Below, piece by piece: positions 9,432 to 19,951 of a stretch of DNA of 62,313 bases. Positions within the stretch are counted from its first letter, which is position 1, and each line of letters starts with the position of its first letter. Origin of the DNA: Planctomycetota bacterium (GTDB lineage Bacteria > Planctomycetota > Phycisphaerae > SM23-33); contig JAKJER010000037.1 of the NCBI GenBank assembly GCA_022705325.1, forward strand, positions 1 through 62,313, given 5' to 3'. The position numbers and the translations under genes are program-made. The notes under the pieces were generated by a model that was given only the letters and a program-made list of their open reading frames with translations, was not told the origin of the DNA and made no database searches.

Positions 9432-9490
9432 AAAAGATTCGCCTGCTGTCAGGCAGGCCGGACATCCTGTAACCGATCGGAGGCCCCAGG

Positions 9491-12400
9491 ATGAAAAGCG
9501 AGAGAAGCATGTCGAATTGTGCGCGCGTGTCCCTTGGCGTCCTGCTTTGCCTGGCCATCGTGCTGCCGGCCCCGGCCGACACGTTCTGGTTGGGAACGGC
9601 GAACAACGACTGGACTAATGCCAGCAACTGGGACGCGGGCGCGCCCACTTCGAGCGTCATCGCCCAGTTCACCACGTCCGGCATCACCAGCATCAGCCAT
9701 CCCAGCGACGCCCGCGCAAAGGGGCTTGTCTTCTCCGGGGATGCGGGCTTCACCATCAACGCCGGGGGCGGGGTGCTGTACGTGTACGACAACGGCATCA
9801 CCGTCAGCGGCGGGTCGGTCAACCAGGTCTTCAACGGCCAGGTTCGCCCCCAGGCGACGGCCATGCCGATCACCAACGACTCCACCGGCCTGCTGGACTT
9901 CAACAACGACATGCTGGTGCATCTGACCTCGACCGGCACGTGCGACGTCACGTTCGGCGGCAGCGGCAACATCGAGCTTAAGAGCATCCAGCGCCGCAAT
10001 ACCGTTTCCGAATACGTCAATCTGGTGAAGGAAGGCACGGGCACGCTGACGATCCAGAGCGGCACGACCACCGACGCGACCGCCACCGGCCAGGGGCGCA
10101 TCAACGGCACAACGACCATCACGGGCGGCACGGTCAAGCTGGGGCACGGGGCGGCGTTGGGCAGCGGGCAGATCATCCTCAACGGCGGAACGCTGGAGAC
10201 GGGCAACTTCACCATCGCCAACGCCATCGACGTCGCCGCCGCCAGCACGATCTTCCGCGGCGGGTACCTCCAGGGCGCCATCACCGGCTCGGGGACCGTC
10301 ACCCGCACCGGCGCCGGCAACTCGATCATCCTCAGCGGCGATAACAGCGGATTCGGCGGCACGTGGATCGAGAACGACTGGCGGACGTTCCTGTCGACGG
10401 CCACCTCGGGCAGCGCCTTGGCCACCTGGCAGGTGAACTCGGGCAAGGGCCTGGGCGCCGGGTACGGGGCGGACTTCAGCGGCACGGTGAAGATCGGGGC
10501 GCTGACCGGCAGCGGCGTGCTGGACGGCGGGTACAACACCTCCGGCGCGGTCACCTACGAGATCGGCGGCAACAACGCTTCGACGACCTTCAGCGGGTCG
10601 ATCAACCAGACCTGGAACCACGGCACGGGCGCGACCACGGTGGCCATCGAGAAGGTCGGCCTGGGCATCCTGACGCTCAGCGGCGCCAATGTCTACAGCG
10701 GGGGCACCACGCTCACCAGCGGGACCATTGCCGTCAGCAATTCCGCGGGACTGGGCAGCGGTGCGGTGACGATGAACGGCGGGACGCTCAACACGTCGGT
10801 GAATCTTGCGAATCCGATCGTGCTGAACGACACCGCCAACACCATCGCGCCGAACGGGAACTACCGGCAACTGAGCGGGCAGATCTCGGGGCCTGGCGGT
10901 TTCACCGTCGCCGGCGGCGGCGGAACGCCCGGGCTGGAACTGACGAACCCGGCCAACAGCTTCGCCGGCGACGTCACCATCAACGGCGGGACGTACCTGC
11001 GCCTGACCGCCAGCGAGGTCCTGCCTGACGCCGTCAGCGTGATCAACAACGGCAACCTGCGGCTGGACGTGGCCGGGGGCGGCGTCGAGACCATCGCCGG
11101 CTTGAGCGGCGGCGGGTCGGTCTGGGTTCCGACCACCAACTCCGCCATGCACACGCTGGTGGTCGGCGCTGCCGACGCGAGCAGCACGTTCGCCGGCACC
11201 ATCGGCGCAAGCGGTCAGAACAACGCGTACCTTCGCCTGACCAAGATCGGCGCCGGCACGCTCACCCTGACCGGGAACAACCCGTACACGGGCCCGACGA
11301 CGATCAATGGCGGGACGCTGGAGCTGCGGAGCCTGGGGACCGGCGCGTACACGTACGCGGGCGGCGCCCTGGCCATTAACAACGGCTCGACCCTGCGGAT
11401 CAGCACCGGCGGCAGCGGTGGCGGCACCCAGTACTGGTTCAACGGCAAGACGTTCGAGTTCGACAGCACCGGCGGGGGCACGGTCGACACCACCAGCGGC
11501 TTGAACTTCGTGGTCTATGGGGGCAGCGTGTTCCGCACCACCGGCGGGGCGATGGACACCATCGCGGGCACCTCCGGGATCAACCTGCACGCCTCCAACA
11601 TCCTCACCTTTGACGTCGCTCCCGGCAGCAGCGGCGACGTCGATCTGCTGATGACCGGCCCGCTGTGGAACGCCGGCGGGATCATTAAGAACGGCGGCGG
11701 CGTGCTGGCCCTCACGGGCGGCAACAGCTACACCGGCGCCACCACCGTCAACGCGGGCACGCTGCGGATCGGCAACAACACGACCTCCGGCAGCCTCAGC
11801 GGCAGCACGGCCATCAGCGTGGCCGGCGGGGCGGCGGCCGAGTGGTTCCGCAGCGACACCTCCCAGCAGACCATCGCCAACGCCATCAGCGGCGCGGGCG
11901 AGGTCCGCCTGCGCGGGGCGGGGACCACCGACGGCGCCAGCCAGTACCTGGTCTCGGGCAACAACACCGGCTTCGCCGGCACGTGGGTGCTCGCCGGCGG
12001 GCGGATGAACGTCGGCTCGACCAACTCGCTCGGATCGGCCGGCGTGGACGTGCGGGCCAACGGGCAGTTGCTGGCCAACGGCACGTATACGGCCTCCAAC
12101 CCCATCACGATCACCGACAGCTCCGGCTGGCGCGACGGCGGGTTCCGCCTGGGCGCCATCCGCATGGAAGGCAACTCGAACCTCTCGGGCAACATCACCC
12201 TCAACCAGACCGGCAGCGTGATCCTCGGCGACAACAGCGGGCTCAACGCCACGATCTCCGGCTACAGCCTGGGCAACCACGTGCTGTCGGGCGTGATCTC
12301 CGGGTCGGGCGACTTCGCCATGAGCCGCTACACCGCCTGGAACGGCGGCTCGACGCAGATGGTGAACATCATCCTGCAGGGCGAATTGCCCAACGCGTAC

Positions 12401-14698
12401 ACGGGCAAGACCGTGGTGGACGGGCAGGGCGCCAAGGCCAACCTGTACCTGGCCAAGGGAACGGGCGCGCTGGCCGGTTTCGCCCAGACGGCGGGCTCGG
12501 CCATCCCCATCCCCAGCGGGGCGACGATCACGGGCCTCTACGGGTACCTCGGCGGCGCGTCCATCGGCAGCGGGACGCAGAAGCAGGCCATCCAGGGCGA
12601 CACGTTCGGCGGGGTCTACGCCGACGGCAGCGTGGGCTGGCTGGGTTTGTATGACGGCACGTACACCAAGGCGGTGCAGGTCCGCCTGAACGTCTCCGGC
12701 ACGACCCTCACCGTCACGCCGCTGGCGGCGAAGTACACGAATGCGAACTGGTTGTCGGACCTCACCCAGTTCGACACCGACGGCACGGGCACCAGCATTG
12801 CCGTCAGCGACGCGTCGGGCGGCTACGGCGTGTACAACCTCAAGTTCGCCGGCGCGCTGTCGTCCGCCTACGCGATCCCCGCCAACACCGTCGTGCAGAT
12901 GGGCAGCGCCACCGGCGGGCAGGCCAACCTCCGCCCGGTCCTGGACGACCAGTTCGCCCCGGGCGTCGTGATGAACTTCGTCAACGCGTCGGGTCAGTGG
13001 ATGCGGTTCGACCTGATGGGCACCAGCCAGACGCTGGCCGGTCTGAACGCCGGGACCACCGCCACCCAGGCCGGAGCGGTCATCCAGAACCAGGACGTGC
13101 ACCACACCGTGCCTTTCGGCGACGCCACGCTCACGCTCAACGGCAGCGGGACGTACGTCTACCACGGGTACATTCGCGACGCCGACAACGGCACCACGAC
13201 CCGCAAGCTCCACCTGGTCAAGGACGGCAGCGGCAGCCAGACGCTGGCCAGCGGGAACATCAACTACACGGGCGCGACGGCCGTCAACGGCGGCACGCTC
13301 GAGATGTTCAACACGAACAACTTCCGTTCGGCCACCACGGTGGCGGACGGGGCGACGCTGAAGTTGTCCAACACGGGCAACGTCGGGATCGGCAGCGGCG
13401 CCACGTTCGTGCTGGCCGACGGCGCGACGCTCGTCCACAACGGGCTGACCAACGGCAGCGACTACCTGACCCTGGCCGGCGCGGTGACCGTCTCGGGCAA
13501 CACCACCATCAACCAGGACTCGGTGACCAACACCACCGCCCAGAACAAGAACCTCTTCCTGGACGGCGGGCTCAAGGGATCGGGTACGGTGACGATCAAT
13601 GCGGCCAACGCGGGCAACGGCGTGATCTTCCGCAACAACAACACGACCTTCGCCGGCACGATGATCGTCAACGGCATCCCCAGCACCGCGATCAATGCCG
13701 GCAGCGGGATCGGCGTGGGCGGATGCACCACGGGCCTCACCAATGCCGACATCGTGCTCAACGGCACGATGGAGATGCTCAACCAGGGCGTCGGCTGGGC
13801 CAGCAGCGCCCCGGGCGACTTCTGGATGGGCGCCCTGAGCGGCAGCGGCGTGATGGTCGCCAACTTCACCTCAGGCGGGCAGACCCGCGTGCGGATCGGC
13901 AACACGGGCAACGACGGCGACTTCTCCGGCACGATCAACAACGGCGTCGGCAACGTGATCGTCCTGACCAAGAACGGCGGCGGCACGCAGGTGCTCGGCG
14001 GCATCAACGCCTACACCGGCAGCACCACCGTCAACGCGGGCAGCCTGATCGTCAACGGGTCCATCGCCTCCTCCAGCGGCGTCAGCGTGGCCGCCGGGGC
14101 GACCCTGGGCGGCTACGGGGCCGTGCCCGGCATCTCCGGCGCCGGGCTCGTCAGCCCCGGCGCCAGCCCGGGCATCCTGACCTCCCCCAGCGTGAACCCC
14201 GCCGGCGGGCTCGATTTCGCCTTCGAGTACACCGACCTGAGCCCCGAGTACGGCTCGCCCTCCGACAGCGACAACGACGTGCTGCGCCTCACCGGCGGGG
14301 CCGGGGCCTTCGCCTCGCCCCTGACGTCGGCCAACGAGATCAGCCTGTACTTCGACCGGCCCTGGCTGGCCCCGGGCGACGTCTATACCGGTGGGTTCTT
14401 CATCGAGGGGTTCAGCGGCGACCTGCTGGCCAACGTCGCCGGCGCGACGTTCACGTACTACATCACCGGCGACGGGCTGGGCACGCACCCCTTCGGAGGC
14501 AAGGACTACTACCTCCTGAACGACTTCAGCGTGGACTACGGCTTCGAGGTGGGCGTGGCCTACCTCCACGGCGCGCTCGAGGGCGAGGTGCTGGCCCTGA
14601 CGGCCACCGTGCCCGAGCCCGCGACCATGGGCCTGCTGCTGCTGGCGTCGGCCGGCATCGGCGGCTACGTGCGCCGGCGTCGTTGCCCGCGAAACTAA
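9491..14698 (+). CDS. Giant autotransporter-type beta-strand-repeat protein with PEP-CTERM anchor
   Basis: A 1735-residue secreted or surface protein. It has a signal peptide at 1-34 (VLLCLAIVLPAPAD) and an opening motif WLGTANNDWTNASNW. It then has many copies of the autotransporter-associated beta-strand repeat of the form KxGxGTLTLxGxNxYxGxTTVNxGTLxxG (for example GAGTLTLTGNNPYTGPTTI and NGGGVLALTGGNSYTGATTV). The C-terminus is a PEP-CTERM sorting signal: VPEPATMGLLLLASAG followed by RRRR-type basic residues. In the family this right-handed beta-helix forms long filaments or adhesins, and the tail is recognised by an exosortase, which is not in this window. There is no outer-membrane autotransporter barrel. 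GGAGG lies seven bases before the ATG. A paralogue follows after about 100 bases; the two may be co-expressed. Confidence 0.9.
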   Translation: MKSERSMSNCARVSLGVLLCLAIVLPAPADTFWLGTANNDWTNASNWDAGAPTSSVIAQFTTSGITSISHPSDARAKGLVFSGDAGFTINAGGGVLYVYDNGITVSGGSVNQVFNGQVRPQATAMPITNDSTGLLDFNNDMLVHLTSTGTCDVTFGGSGNIELKSIQRRNTVSEYVNLVKEGTGTLTIQSGTTTDATATGQGRINGTTTITGGTVKLGHGAALGSGQIILNGGTLETGNFTIANAIDVAAASTIFRGGYLQGAITGSGTVTRTGAGNSIILSGDNSGFGGTWIENDWRTFLSTATSGSALATWQVNSGKGLGAGYGADFSGTVKIGALTGSGVLDGGYNTSGAVTYEIGGNNASTTFSGSINQTWNHGTGATTVAIEKVGLGILTLSGANVYSGGTTLTSGTIAVSNSAGLGSGAVTMNGGTLNTSVNLANPIVLNDTANTIAPNGNYRQLSGQISGPGGFTVAGGGGTPGLELTNPANSFAGDVTINGGTYLRLTASEVLPDAVSVINNGNLRLDVAGGGVETIAGLSGGGSVWVPTTNSAMHTLVVGAADASSTFAGTIGASGQNNAYLRLTKIGAGTLTLTGNNPYTGPTTINGGTLELRSLGTGAYTYAGGALAINNGSTLRISTGGSGGGTQYWFNGKTFEFDSTGGGTVDTTSGLNFVVYGGSVFRTTGGAMDTIAGTSGINLHASNILTFDVAPGSSGDVDLLMTGPLWNAGGIIKNGGGVLALTGGNSYTGATTVNAGTLRIGNNTTSGSLSGSTAISVAGGAAAEWFRSDTSQQTIANAISGAGEVRLRGAGTTDGASQYLVSGNNTGFAGTWVLAGGRMNVGSTNSLGSAGVDVRANGQLLANGTYTASNPITITDSSGWRDGGFRLGAIRMEGNSNLSGNITLNQTGSVILGDNSGLNATISGYSLGNHVLSGVISGSGDFAMSRYTAWNGGSTQMVNIILQGELPNAYTGKTVVDGQGAKANLYLAKGTGALAGFAQTAGSAIPIPSGATITGLYGYLGGASIGSGTQKQAIQGDTFGGVYADGSVGWLGLYDGTYTKAVQVRLNVSGTTLTVTPLAAKYTNANWLSDLTQFDTDGTGTSIAVSDASGGYGVYNLKFAGALSSAYAIPANTVVQMGSATGGQANLRPVLDDQFAPGVVMNFVNASGQWMRFDLMGTSQTLAGLNAGTTATQAGAVIQNQDVHHTVPFGDATLTLNGSGTYVYHGYIRDADNGTTTRKLHLVKDGSGSQTLASGNINYTGATAVNGGTLEMFNTNNFRSATTVADGATLKLSNTGNVGIGSGATFVLADGATLVHNGLTNGSDYLTLAGAVTVSGNTTINQDSVTNTTAQNKNLFLDGGLKGSGTVTINAANAGNGVIFRNNNTTFAGTMIVNGIPSTAINAGSGIGVGGCTTGLTNADIVLNGTMEMLNQGVGWASSAPGDFWMGALSGSGVMVANFTSGGQTRVRIGNTGNDGDFSGTINNGVGNVIVLTKNGGGTQVLGGINAYTGSTTVNAGSLIVNGSIASSSGVSVAAGATLGGYGAVPGISGAGLVSPGASPGILTSPSVNPAGGLDFAFEYTDLSPEYGSPSDSDNDVLRLTGGAGAFASPLTSANEISLYFDRPWLAPGDVYTGGFFIEGFSGDLLANVAGATFTYYITGDGLGTHPFGGKDYYLLNDFSVDYGFEVGVAYLHGALEGEVLALTATVPEPATMGLLLLASAGIGGYVRRRRCPRN

Positions 14699-14800
14699 GC
14701 TCCACACGCGGTCAGGCGCAATCGGCCTGGCCCGAGACAGTCTGACCCGCCCGCGTCGGTTCCGCCGGCGCGGGCGATGCACCTATCGAAGGAGAATGCA

Positions 14801-17800
14801 ATGACGCGGTCATGCTCGCTTGTGGTTGCCGTTCTGGCCATGGTGCTCGCCGGATCGATGGCGACGGCTGCCAATGTGACCTGGGACGGCAGCGGGGACA
14901 TGACCTGGTATCAGCCGGACTCCACGGACTGGAGCGGCGCGACGTACCAAAGCGGCGACACGGCTGAGTTTCACGGCGCCGGCCTGGGCGGCGTGATCAT
15001 CTCCGGCACGGTCACGCCCGGCGCGGTCGACGTCAACTCCGCGGGCGACTACGTCTTTTCCGGCGGGGCCATCGGCGGCTCGACCGGCCTGACCAAGGCG
15101 GGCGCGGGCATGCTGACCCTCAGCAGTGCCAGCAGCTTCACCGGCAGCGTGCTCGTCAACGAGGGCGTCGTCAAGATCGGCAACATGTACGCCTTCGGCG
15201 CCCGCAACGCGGCCTTTGGCAAGGTGATCATCGCCTCCGGCGCCGCGGTCGAGCTGAACGGCATCGTCGACGCCGGCTACGGCTACACGATCGCCGGCAG
15301 CGGCGTCGGCGGGACCGGGGCCATCGTCAACTCCGGCGGCAACATCGGCAACGGAAACCTCCAGACGTCCAACATCCGCCTGGCCGACGACGCGACCATC
15401 GGCGGGACGGGCAACTGGGCCCTGCTGGCGCCCGGCTACGGCGCGACCACGCTGGACCTGGCCGGCCACACGCTGACCAAGGCCGGCACGAACACCTTCA
15501 CCATCGCCAACGCCACCCTGACCGCCGGCACGATCCGCATCGCGGGCGGGACTTTCTCGCAGTACCGGCGCGCCCACGACGCCGGCGCCGTCGCCTTCAC
15601 GCTGGACAACACCGCCGGGGCCAACCTGCATCTGGGAGATTACGACCTGACCATCGGCTCGCTGGCCGGCGGCGGGGGCAGCGGCGGCTACGTGAACCTC
15701 AACGGGCACACGCTCACCGTAGGCAACGCCGACTCCACCACCTTCGCGGGCCGGATCACCGGGGGCGGCGGCAGGCTGACCAAGGTCGGCGCCGGCACGC
15801 TCACCCTCAGCGCTTCCAACGACTTCACCGGCAGCGTGACCGTCAACCAGGGGACCCTGCGGATCGGGAACTCGAGGGCCCTTGGGGCTGCCGACACGTC
15901 CGTCGCCAAGGTGATCGTCAACTCCGGCGGGACCGTGGACCTCAACGGCGTGGTCGACGCCGTCTACGGCTACACCATCGCCGGCACGGGCGTCGGCGGG
16001 GCCGGGGCCCTGGTCAACAACGGTCCCGGCATCGGCAACAACTACATGCAGTCGTCGAACATCACGCTGGCCGCCGACGCCACCATCGGCGGGACGGGCA
16101 ACTTCGCCCTGCTGGCCTCCGGCTACGGCGCGACCACGCTGGACCTGGCCGGCCACACGCTGACCAAAGCCGGCACGAACACCTTCACCATCGCCAACGC
16201 CACCCTGACCTCCGGCACGATCCACATTGCCGAGGGCACCTTCTCGCAGCATGTCGGCGCCCACGACGCCTCGGCGGTGGCCTTCACGCTGGCCAACACT
16301 GCGGGGGCCAACCTGAATCTGGGCAGCTACGGCTTGACGATCGGCTCGCTGGCCGGCGGCGGGGCGGCGGGCGGGGACGTGAACCTGGGCGGCAACACCC
16401 TGACGGTGGGCAACGCCGCCTCCACGACGTATGCGGGCACGATCAGCGGCGGCGGCAGGCTGACCAAGGTCGGCGCCGGAACGCTCACCCTGGGCGGGGC
16501 CAACACCTACAACGGCGGCACGACCATCAGCCAGGGAACCCTCGCCGCCACCGGCACGGGCGCCGGCGGATCGGCCAGCAACTCCATCAACGCCCTGGGG
16601 GCGACCGGTTCGAACGTCGTCGTCGAAAGCAACGGCACGCTGACGCTGACCAACGTCGTGTCGAACTGGACGGGGGCCAACTACGTCTACAGCGGCGCCG
16701 GCACGATCAACCTGGTCTCCAGCGGCGGGACGGCCTACAGCCAACTGGACGGCAGCCTGAGCGCCTTCACCGGCACGCTTAACATCTCGGGCAACGGCTA
16801 CGGCACCGTTCGCAACGCCACCGACGCCTCGCAGGCCACCGTGAACGTGACCACGACCGGCTACGGCTGGTTCTTCGCTCCGGGAGTCAACATGCAGGTC
16901 GGGGCGCTGACCGGCAACGGCAACATCACCGGCAGCGCCGCCAGCGGCAACGCGACGCTCACGGTCGGAAGCCTCAATACGGACACGACCTTCTCCGGGG
17001 TCATCAGCGACAAGCAAACCAAGCTGGCGCTGACCAAGGTCGGCGCGGGCTCGCTCACGCTCAGCGGCCCCAACACCTACACCGGCGCGACCACGATCAG
17101 CGGCGGAAAGATCGTGATGGGCAACTTCCGCGCCCTGGGCGGGTCGGGCAATTCTTCCCTGATTACCGTCGCGCCGGGCGCCGCCCTGGACATGCACGGC
17201 TACTCGGCCACCGGGGGCACCGGGTTCTTCAACACCTTGACCATCGGCGGCAGCGGCGTCGGCGGGGCGGGCGCCCTGCTCAACTCCGCCGGCGGCGGGG
17301 GGTACGCCTGGAACGGCAACTGGGCGCAGAACTACAACATCAGCCTCACCGCCGACACGCTGTTCAACTTCGAGGCGCCCTTCGGTCAGATCGGGTCGGG
17401 CTACGGCGAGACCTCGCTGGCCCTCAACGGATACACGCTGACCAAGACCGGGGCGGGCAGCTACTATCTGGTCAACACCACCGTCGGTGACGGGGACATC
17501 AAGGTCACCGGCGGCTCGCTGATATTGAGCAAGGGCGGCGGCGGGTCCACCGGCTCGCGGATCCAGGGCACGGGCATGATCACCATCGGCGACGGCGCGG
17601 GGAACGGCACGCTGTCGGTGGACTCAGCCCAGACGGCCGGCCTGATCACCCGGCCCATCACGCTGGACGGCGGAACGATCGTGTCGACCGGCACCGCCCT
17701 GATCGACTCGCCGGTGACGATCGCCGCCGGCGGGGGCGTTCTGGACGGCCGGGCCGCGTACCTCAACATGTCCGGTCCCATCAGCGGCAGCGGGCCGCTG

Positions 17801-19810
17801 TCGCTGTTGGGCAACCCCGTCTGGGCCGGGCTGATGGGCGGCACGTCCGGTTATTCCGGCGTGGCCACGCTGACCGGCAACCTGCAGATGTGCAACGCCG
17901 GCGGGGACGGCGGCAGCGCGGCGGCGGCCTTCGTGATGAACCCCGGCGCGGTCTTCCTGTGCAGCAACGAAGCAGGCACGACGACGGTCAGCATGGGCAG
18001 CCTCTCGGGCAGCGGCACGCTGGCTGGGTCGGGCTACGTCGCTGCCCGCAACGGAACCAAGACGCTGACGATCGGCGGGCGCAACGAGGACAGCACGTTC
18101 AGCGGCGCGATCCTGAACTCGTACTCCGGCGGCGGGTCTATCGTTGCCCTGACCAAGGTCGGTACAGGCACGCTGGCCCTGACCGGGACCAACACCTTCA
18201 GCGGCGGGGTGAGCCTCGACGGCGGGGTGCTGAGCGTCAGCACGCTGGCGGCCGGCAACACGCCCTGCGCCCTGGGCGCGAGCCTGGGCACGCCCGGCAA
18301 CCTGGTCTTCAACGGCGGGACGCTGCGGTACACCGGGCCCACCGTCAACGGCATCAACCGCGCGTTCACCCTCAACGCTCCCGGCGGGACCATCGACATC
18401 GCCGATCCCGCCACCACCGTGCAGTGGACCGACGCGTCCGGCGCCGGGCCGATCATCGGCGTCGGGGGCCTGACCAAGACCGGTCCCGGCACGCTCTGGT
18501 TGGCCAGCGCCAACACCTACGGCGGCGGGACGGTCATCAGCCAGGGCGCCCTGCTGGTGAGCAACGCCTCGGCCCTGGGTGGCGGGGCGGTCACGCTGAA
18601 CGACTCCAACACCGGCGCAGCCGACACGGCCCTGCTGGCGACCACCCCGATGGGGATCGCCAATGCCATCACCGTGGCCAATCAGGGCAGCGGGACCAGC
18701 ACCATCGGCACGACCAACTACACCTCCGGCGCCAACATGCAGTTCAACGGCGCGCTGACGCTGGAAAAGGGCGTCACCCTCCAGGCCGGCTCGAACGACC
18801 GCACCACCTTCTACGGGGTCATCGGCGGCACGGGCGACGTCACCATCACCAGCCCCTTCGCCAACAACCGCCGCATCGTCTTCGACCGCTCCAGCGGGGC
18901 GGCCAACAGCTTCGTGGGCGACATCTACCTCCGCAACAACGCCGACCTCCAGCTTGGCGTGGCCAACCCCATCGGCAACCGCACGATCCCCGACGCCAGC
19001 GATGTGTATTTCGCCTCCGGCAGCCGCCTGCGCTTCGCCCCCGGCGGGGCCGATAACGAGACCATCGGCGCGCTGAACAGCCAGGCGTCCGGGGCCGGCA
19101 CGGTCGACGTCTACACCGGCAACTCCACCTTCAACCTGACCATCGGCTCGGGCGACGCCGACGGGAACTTCAGCGGCGTCATCCAGGACTCCTCGGGCAC
19201 GCTGAACCTCATCAAGACCGGCGCGGGCACGCAGGTTCTCTCTGGCACGAGCGGCTATGTCGGCGCCACGACCGTCAACGAAGGCCATCTGATCGTCGAC
19301 GGCTCGATCGCCTCCAGCAGCGGCGTCACCGTCGAGGACGGCGCCACGCTGGGCGGGTCGGGCTACGTACCGGCCGTCAACGTCCTCCTCGGCGGGCACG
19401 TCGCACCGGGTTCGAGCTTCGGCACTCTGCACAGCGGCAACACGACGTTCGCGGCGGAGTCGTTCTTCGACGTGGAGATCAGCCCGGCCGACTGGGACCT
19501 GCTCGACGTGCAAGGCCTGGTCGCGCTGAACGGCGCGACGCTGCGGCTGGACCCGCAGGCCTCCTTCAGCCATGTCGGCGGGGGTCAGTACACGATCATC
19601 GACACGCGAGGCCAGGTCGGCGGCGTGTTCGACGGCCTGCCCGAAGGCGCCACCCTCGAAATCGACGGTAGCCAGTTCGCCATCACGTATGCAGGCGGGG
19701 CGGACGGCTTCGACGTGGTCCTGACCGCCGTGCCCGAGCCTGCCTCCGCGCTGCTGGTGCTGCTGGCGGCCGGCGGTCTGGGCGGGTATATCCGCCGGCG
19801 CAGGGCCTGA
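14801..19810 (+). CDS. Second giant beta-strand-repeat PEP-CTERM protein
   Basis: A 1669-residue paralogue of the preceding gene. The start is at 14801, with AAGGAG six bases upstream. It has a signal peptide at 1-23 (VVAVLAMVLAGSMATA), then VTWDGSGDMTWY, then repeats of the type LTKVGAGTLTLSGPNTYTG. The C-terminus is VPEPASALLVLLAAGG followed by basic residues, a PEP-CTERM signal. The stretch before it (IASSSGVTVEDGATLGGSG) closely matches IASSSGVSVAAGATLGGYG in the first protein, so the two share a C-terminal module. Residues about 98-325 and 327-553 are near copies of each other. The role is probably surface adhesion or matrix structure; nothing points to catalysis. Confidence 0.88.
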   Translation: MTRSCSLVVAVLAMVLAGSMATAANVTWDGSGDMTWYQPDSTDWSGATYQSGDTAEFHGAGLGGVIISGTVTPGAVDVNSAGDYVFSGGAIGGSTGLTKAGAGMLTLSSASSFTGSVLVNEGVVKIGNMYAFGARNAAFGKVIIASGAAVELNGIVDAGYGYTIAGSGVGGTGAIVNSGGNIGNGNLQTSNIRLADDATIGGTGNWALLAPGYGATTLDLAGHTLTKAGTNTFTIANATLTAGTIRIAGGTFSQYRRAHDAGAVAFTLDNTAGANLHLGDYDLTIGSLAGGGGSGGYVNLNGHTLTVGNADSTTFAGRITGGGGRLTKVGAGTLTLSASNDFTGSVTVNQGTLRIGNSRALGAADTSVAKVIVNSGGTVDLNGVVDAVYGYTIAGTGVGGAGALVNNGPGIGNNYMQSSNITLAADATIGGTGNFALLASGYGATTLDLAGHTLTKAGTNTFTIANATLTSGTIHIAEGTFSQHVGAHDASAVAFTLANTAGANLNLGSYGLTIGSLAGGGAAGGDVNLGGNTLTVGNAASTTYAGTISGGGRLTKVGAGTLTLGGANTYNGGTTISQGTLAATGTGAGGSASNSINALGATGSNVVVESNGTLTLTNVVSNWTGANYVYSGAGTINLVSSGGTAYSQLDGSLSAFTGTLNISGNGYGTVRNATDASQATVNVTTTGYGWFFAPGVNMQVGALTGNGNITGSAASGNATLTVGSLNTDTTFSGVISDKQTKLALTKVGAGSLTLSGPNTYTGATTISGGKIVMGNFRALGGSGNSSLITVAPGAALDMHGYSATGGTGFFNTLTIGGSGVGGAGALLNSAGGGGYAWNGNWAQNYNISLTADTLFNFEAPFGQIGSGYGETSLALNGYTLTKTGAGSYYLVNTTVGDGDIKVTGGSLILSKGGGGSTGSRIQGTGMITIGDGAGNGTLSVDSAQTAGLITRPITLDGGTIVSTGTALIDSPVTIAAGGGVLDGRAAYLNMSGPISGSGPLSLLGNPVWAGLMGGTSGYSGVATLTGNLQMCNAGGDGGSAAAAFVMNPGAVFLCSNEAGTTTVSMGSLSGSGTLAGSGYVAARNGTKTLTIGGRNEDSTFSGAILNSYSGGGSIVALTKVGTGTLALTGTNTFSGGVSLDGGVLSVSTLAAGNTPCALGASLGTPGNLVFNGGTLRYTGPTVNGINRAFTLNAPGGTIDIADPATTVQWTDASGAGPIIGVGGLTKTGPGTLWLASANTYGGGTVISQGALLVSNASALGGGAVTLNDSNTGAADTALLATTPMGIANAITVANQGSGTSTIGTTNYTSGANMQFNGALTLEKGVTLQAGSNDRTTFYGVIGGTGDVTITSPFANNRRIVFDRSSGAANSFVGDIYLRNNADLQLGVANPIGNRTIPDASDVYFASGSRLRFAPGGADNETIGALNSQASGAGTVDVYTGNSTFNLTIGSGDADGNFSGVIQDSSGTLNLIKTGAGTQVLSGTSGYVGATTVNEGHLIVDGSIASSSGVTVEDGATLGGSGYVPAVNVLLGGHVAPGSSFGTLHSGNTTFAAESFFDVEISPADWDLLDVQGLVALNGATLRLDPQASFSHVGGGQYTIIDTRGQVGGVFDGLPEGATLEIDGSQFAITYAGGADGFDVVLTAVPEPASALLVLLAAGGLGGYIRRRRA
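15090..16470 (+). repeat. In-gene tandem duplication, period 687 bp
   Basis: Two consecutive segments of about 690 bp are strongly alike. A block of about 90 bases starting GGCTACGGCGCGACC at 15434 recurs almost unchanged at 16121, which gives a period of 687 bp (229 codons). The duplication keeps frame and adds one whole repeat block to the surface protein, which points to recent expansion. Confidence 0.75.
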
Positions 19811-19951
19811 GCGAAGAACCGGACGGACTGAAGCGACAACAGGGACCCAAGGGACAGGCACGTCCTTTGAGTCCCTCTTGTTTCTTGCGCCCCTGTTGCC
19901 CTCTCCCGAATTCCTATTCCCTGCATCCTCCGCTCATGCTACCGTAGCGGC

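Noticed and set aside
9449..13438. A 1329-codon open frame on the minus strand opposite the first giant surface protein
   Set aside because: It is rich in Arg, Gly, Ala and Val with no domain signature and no signal; it is a shadow of GC-rich repetitive coding sequence on the plus strand.
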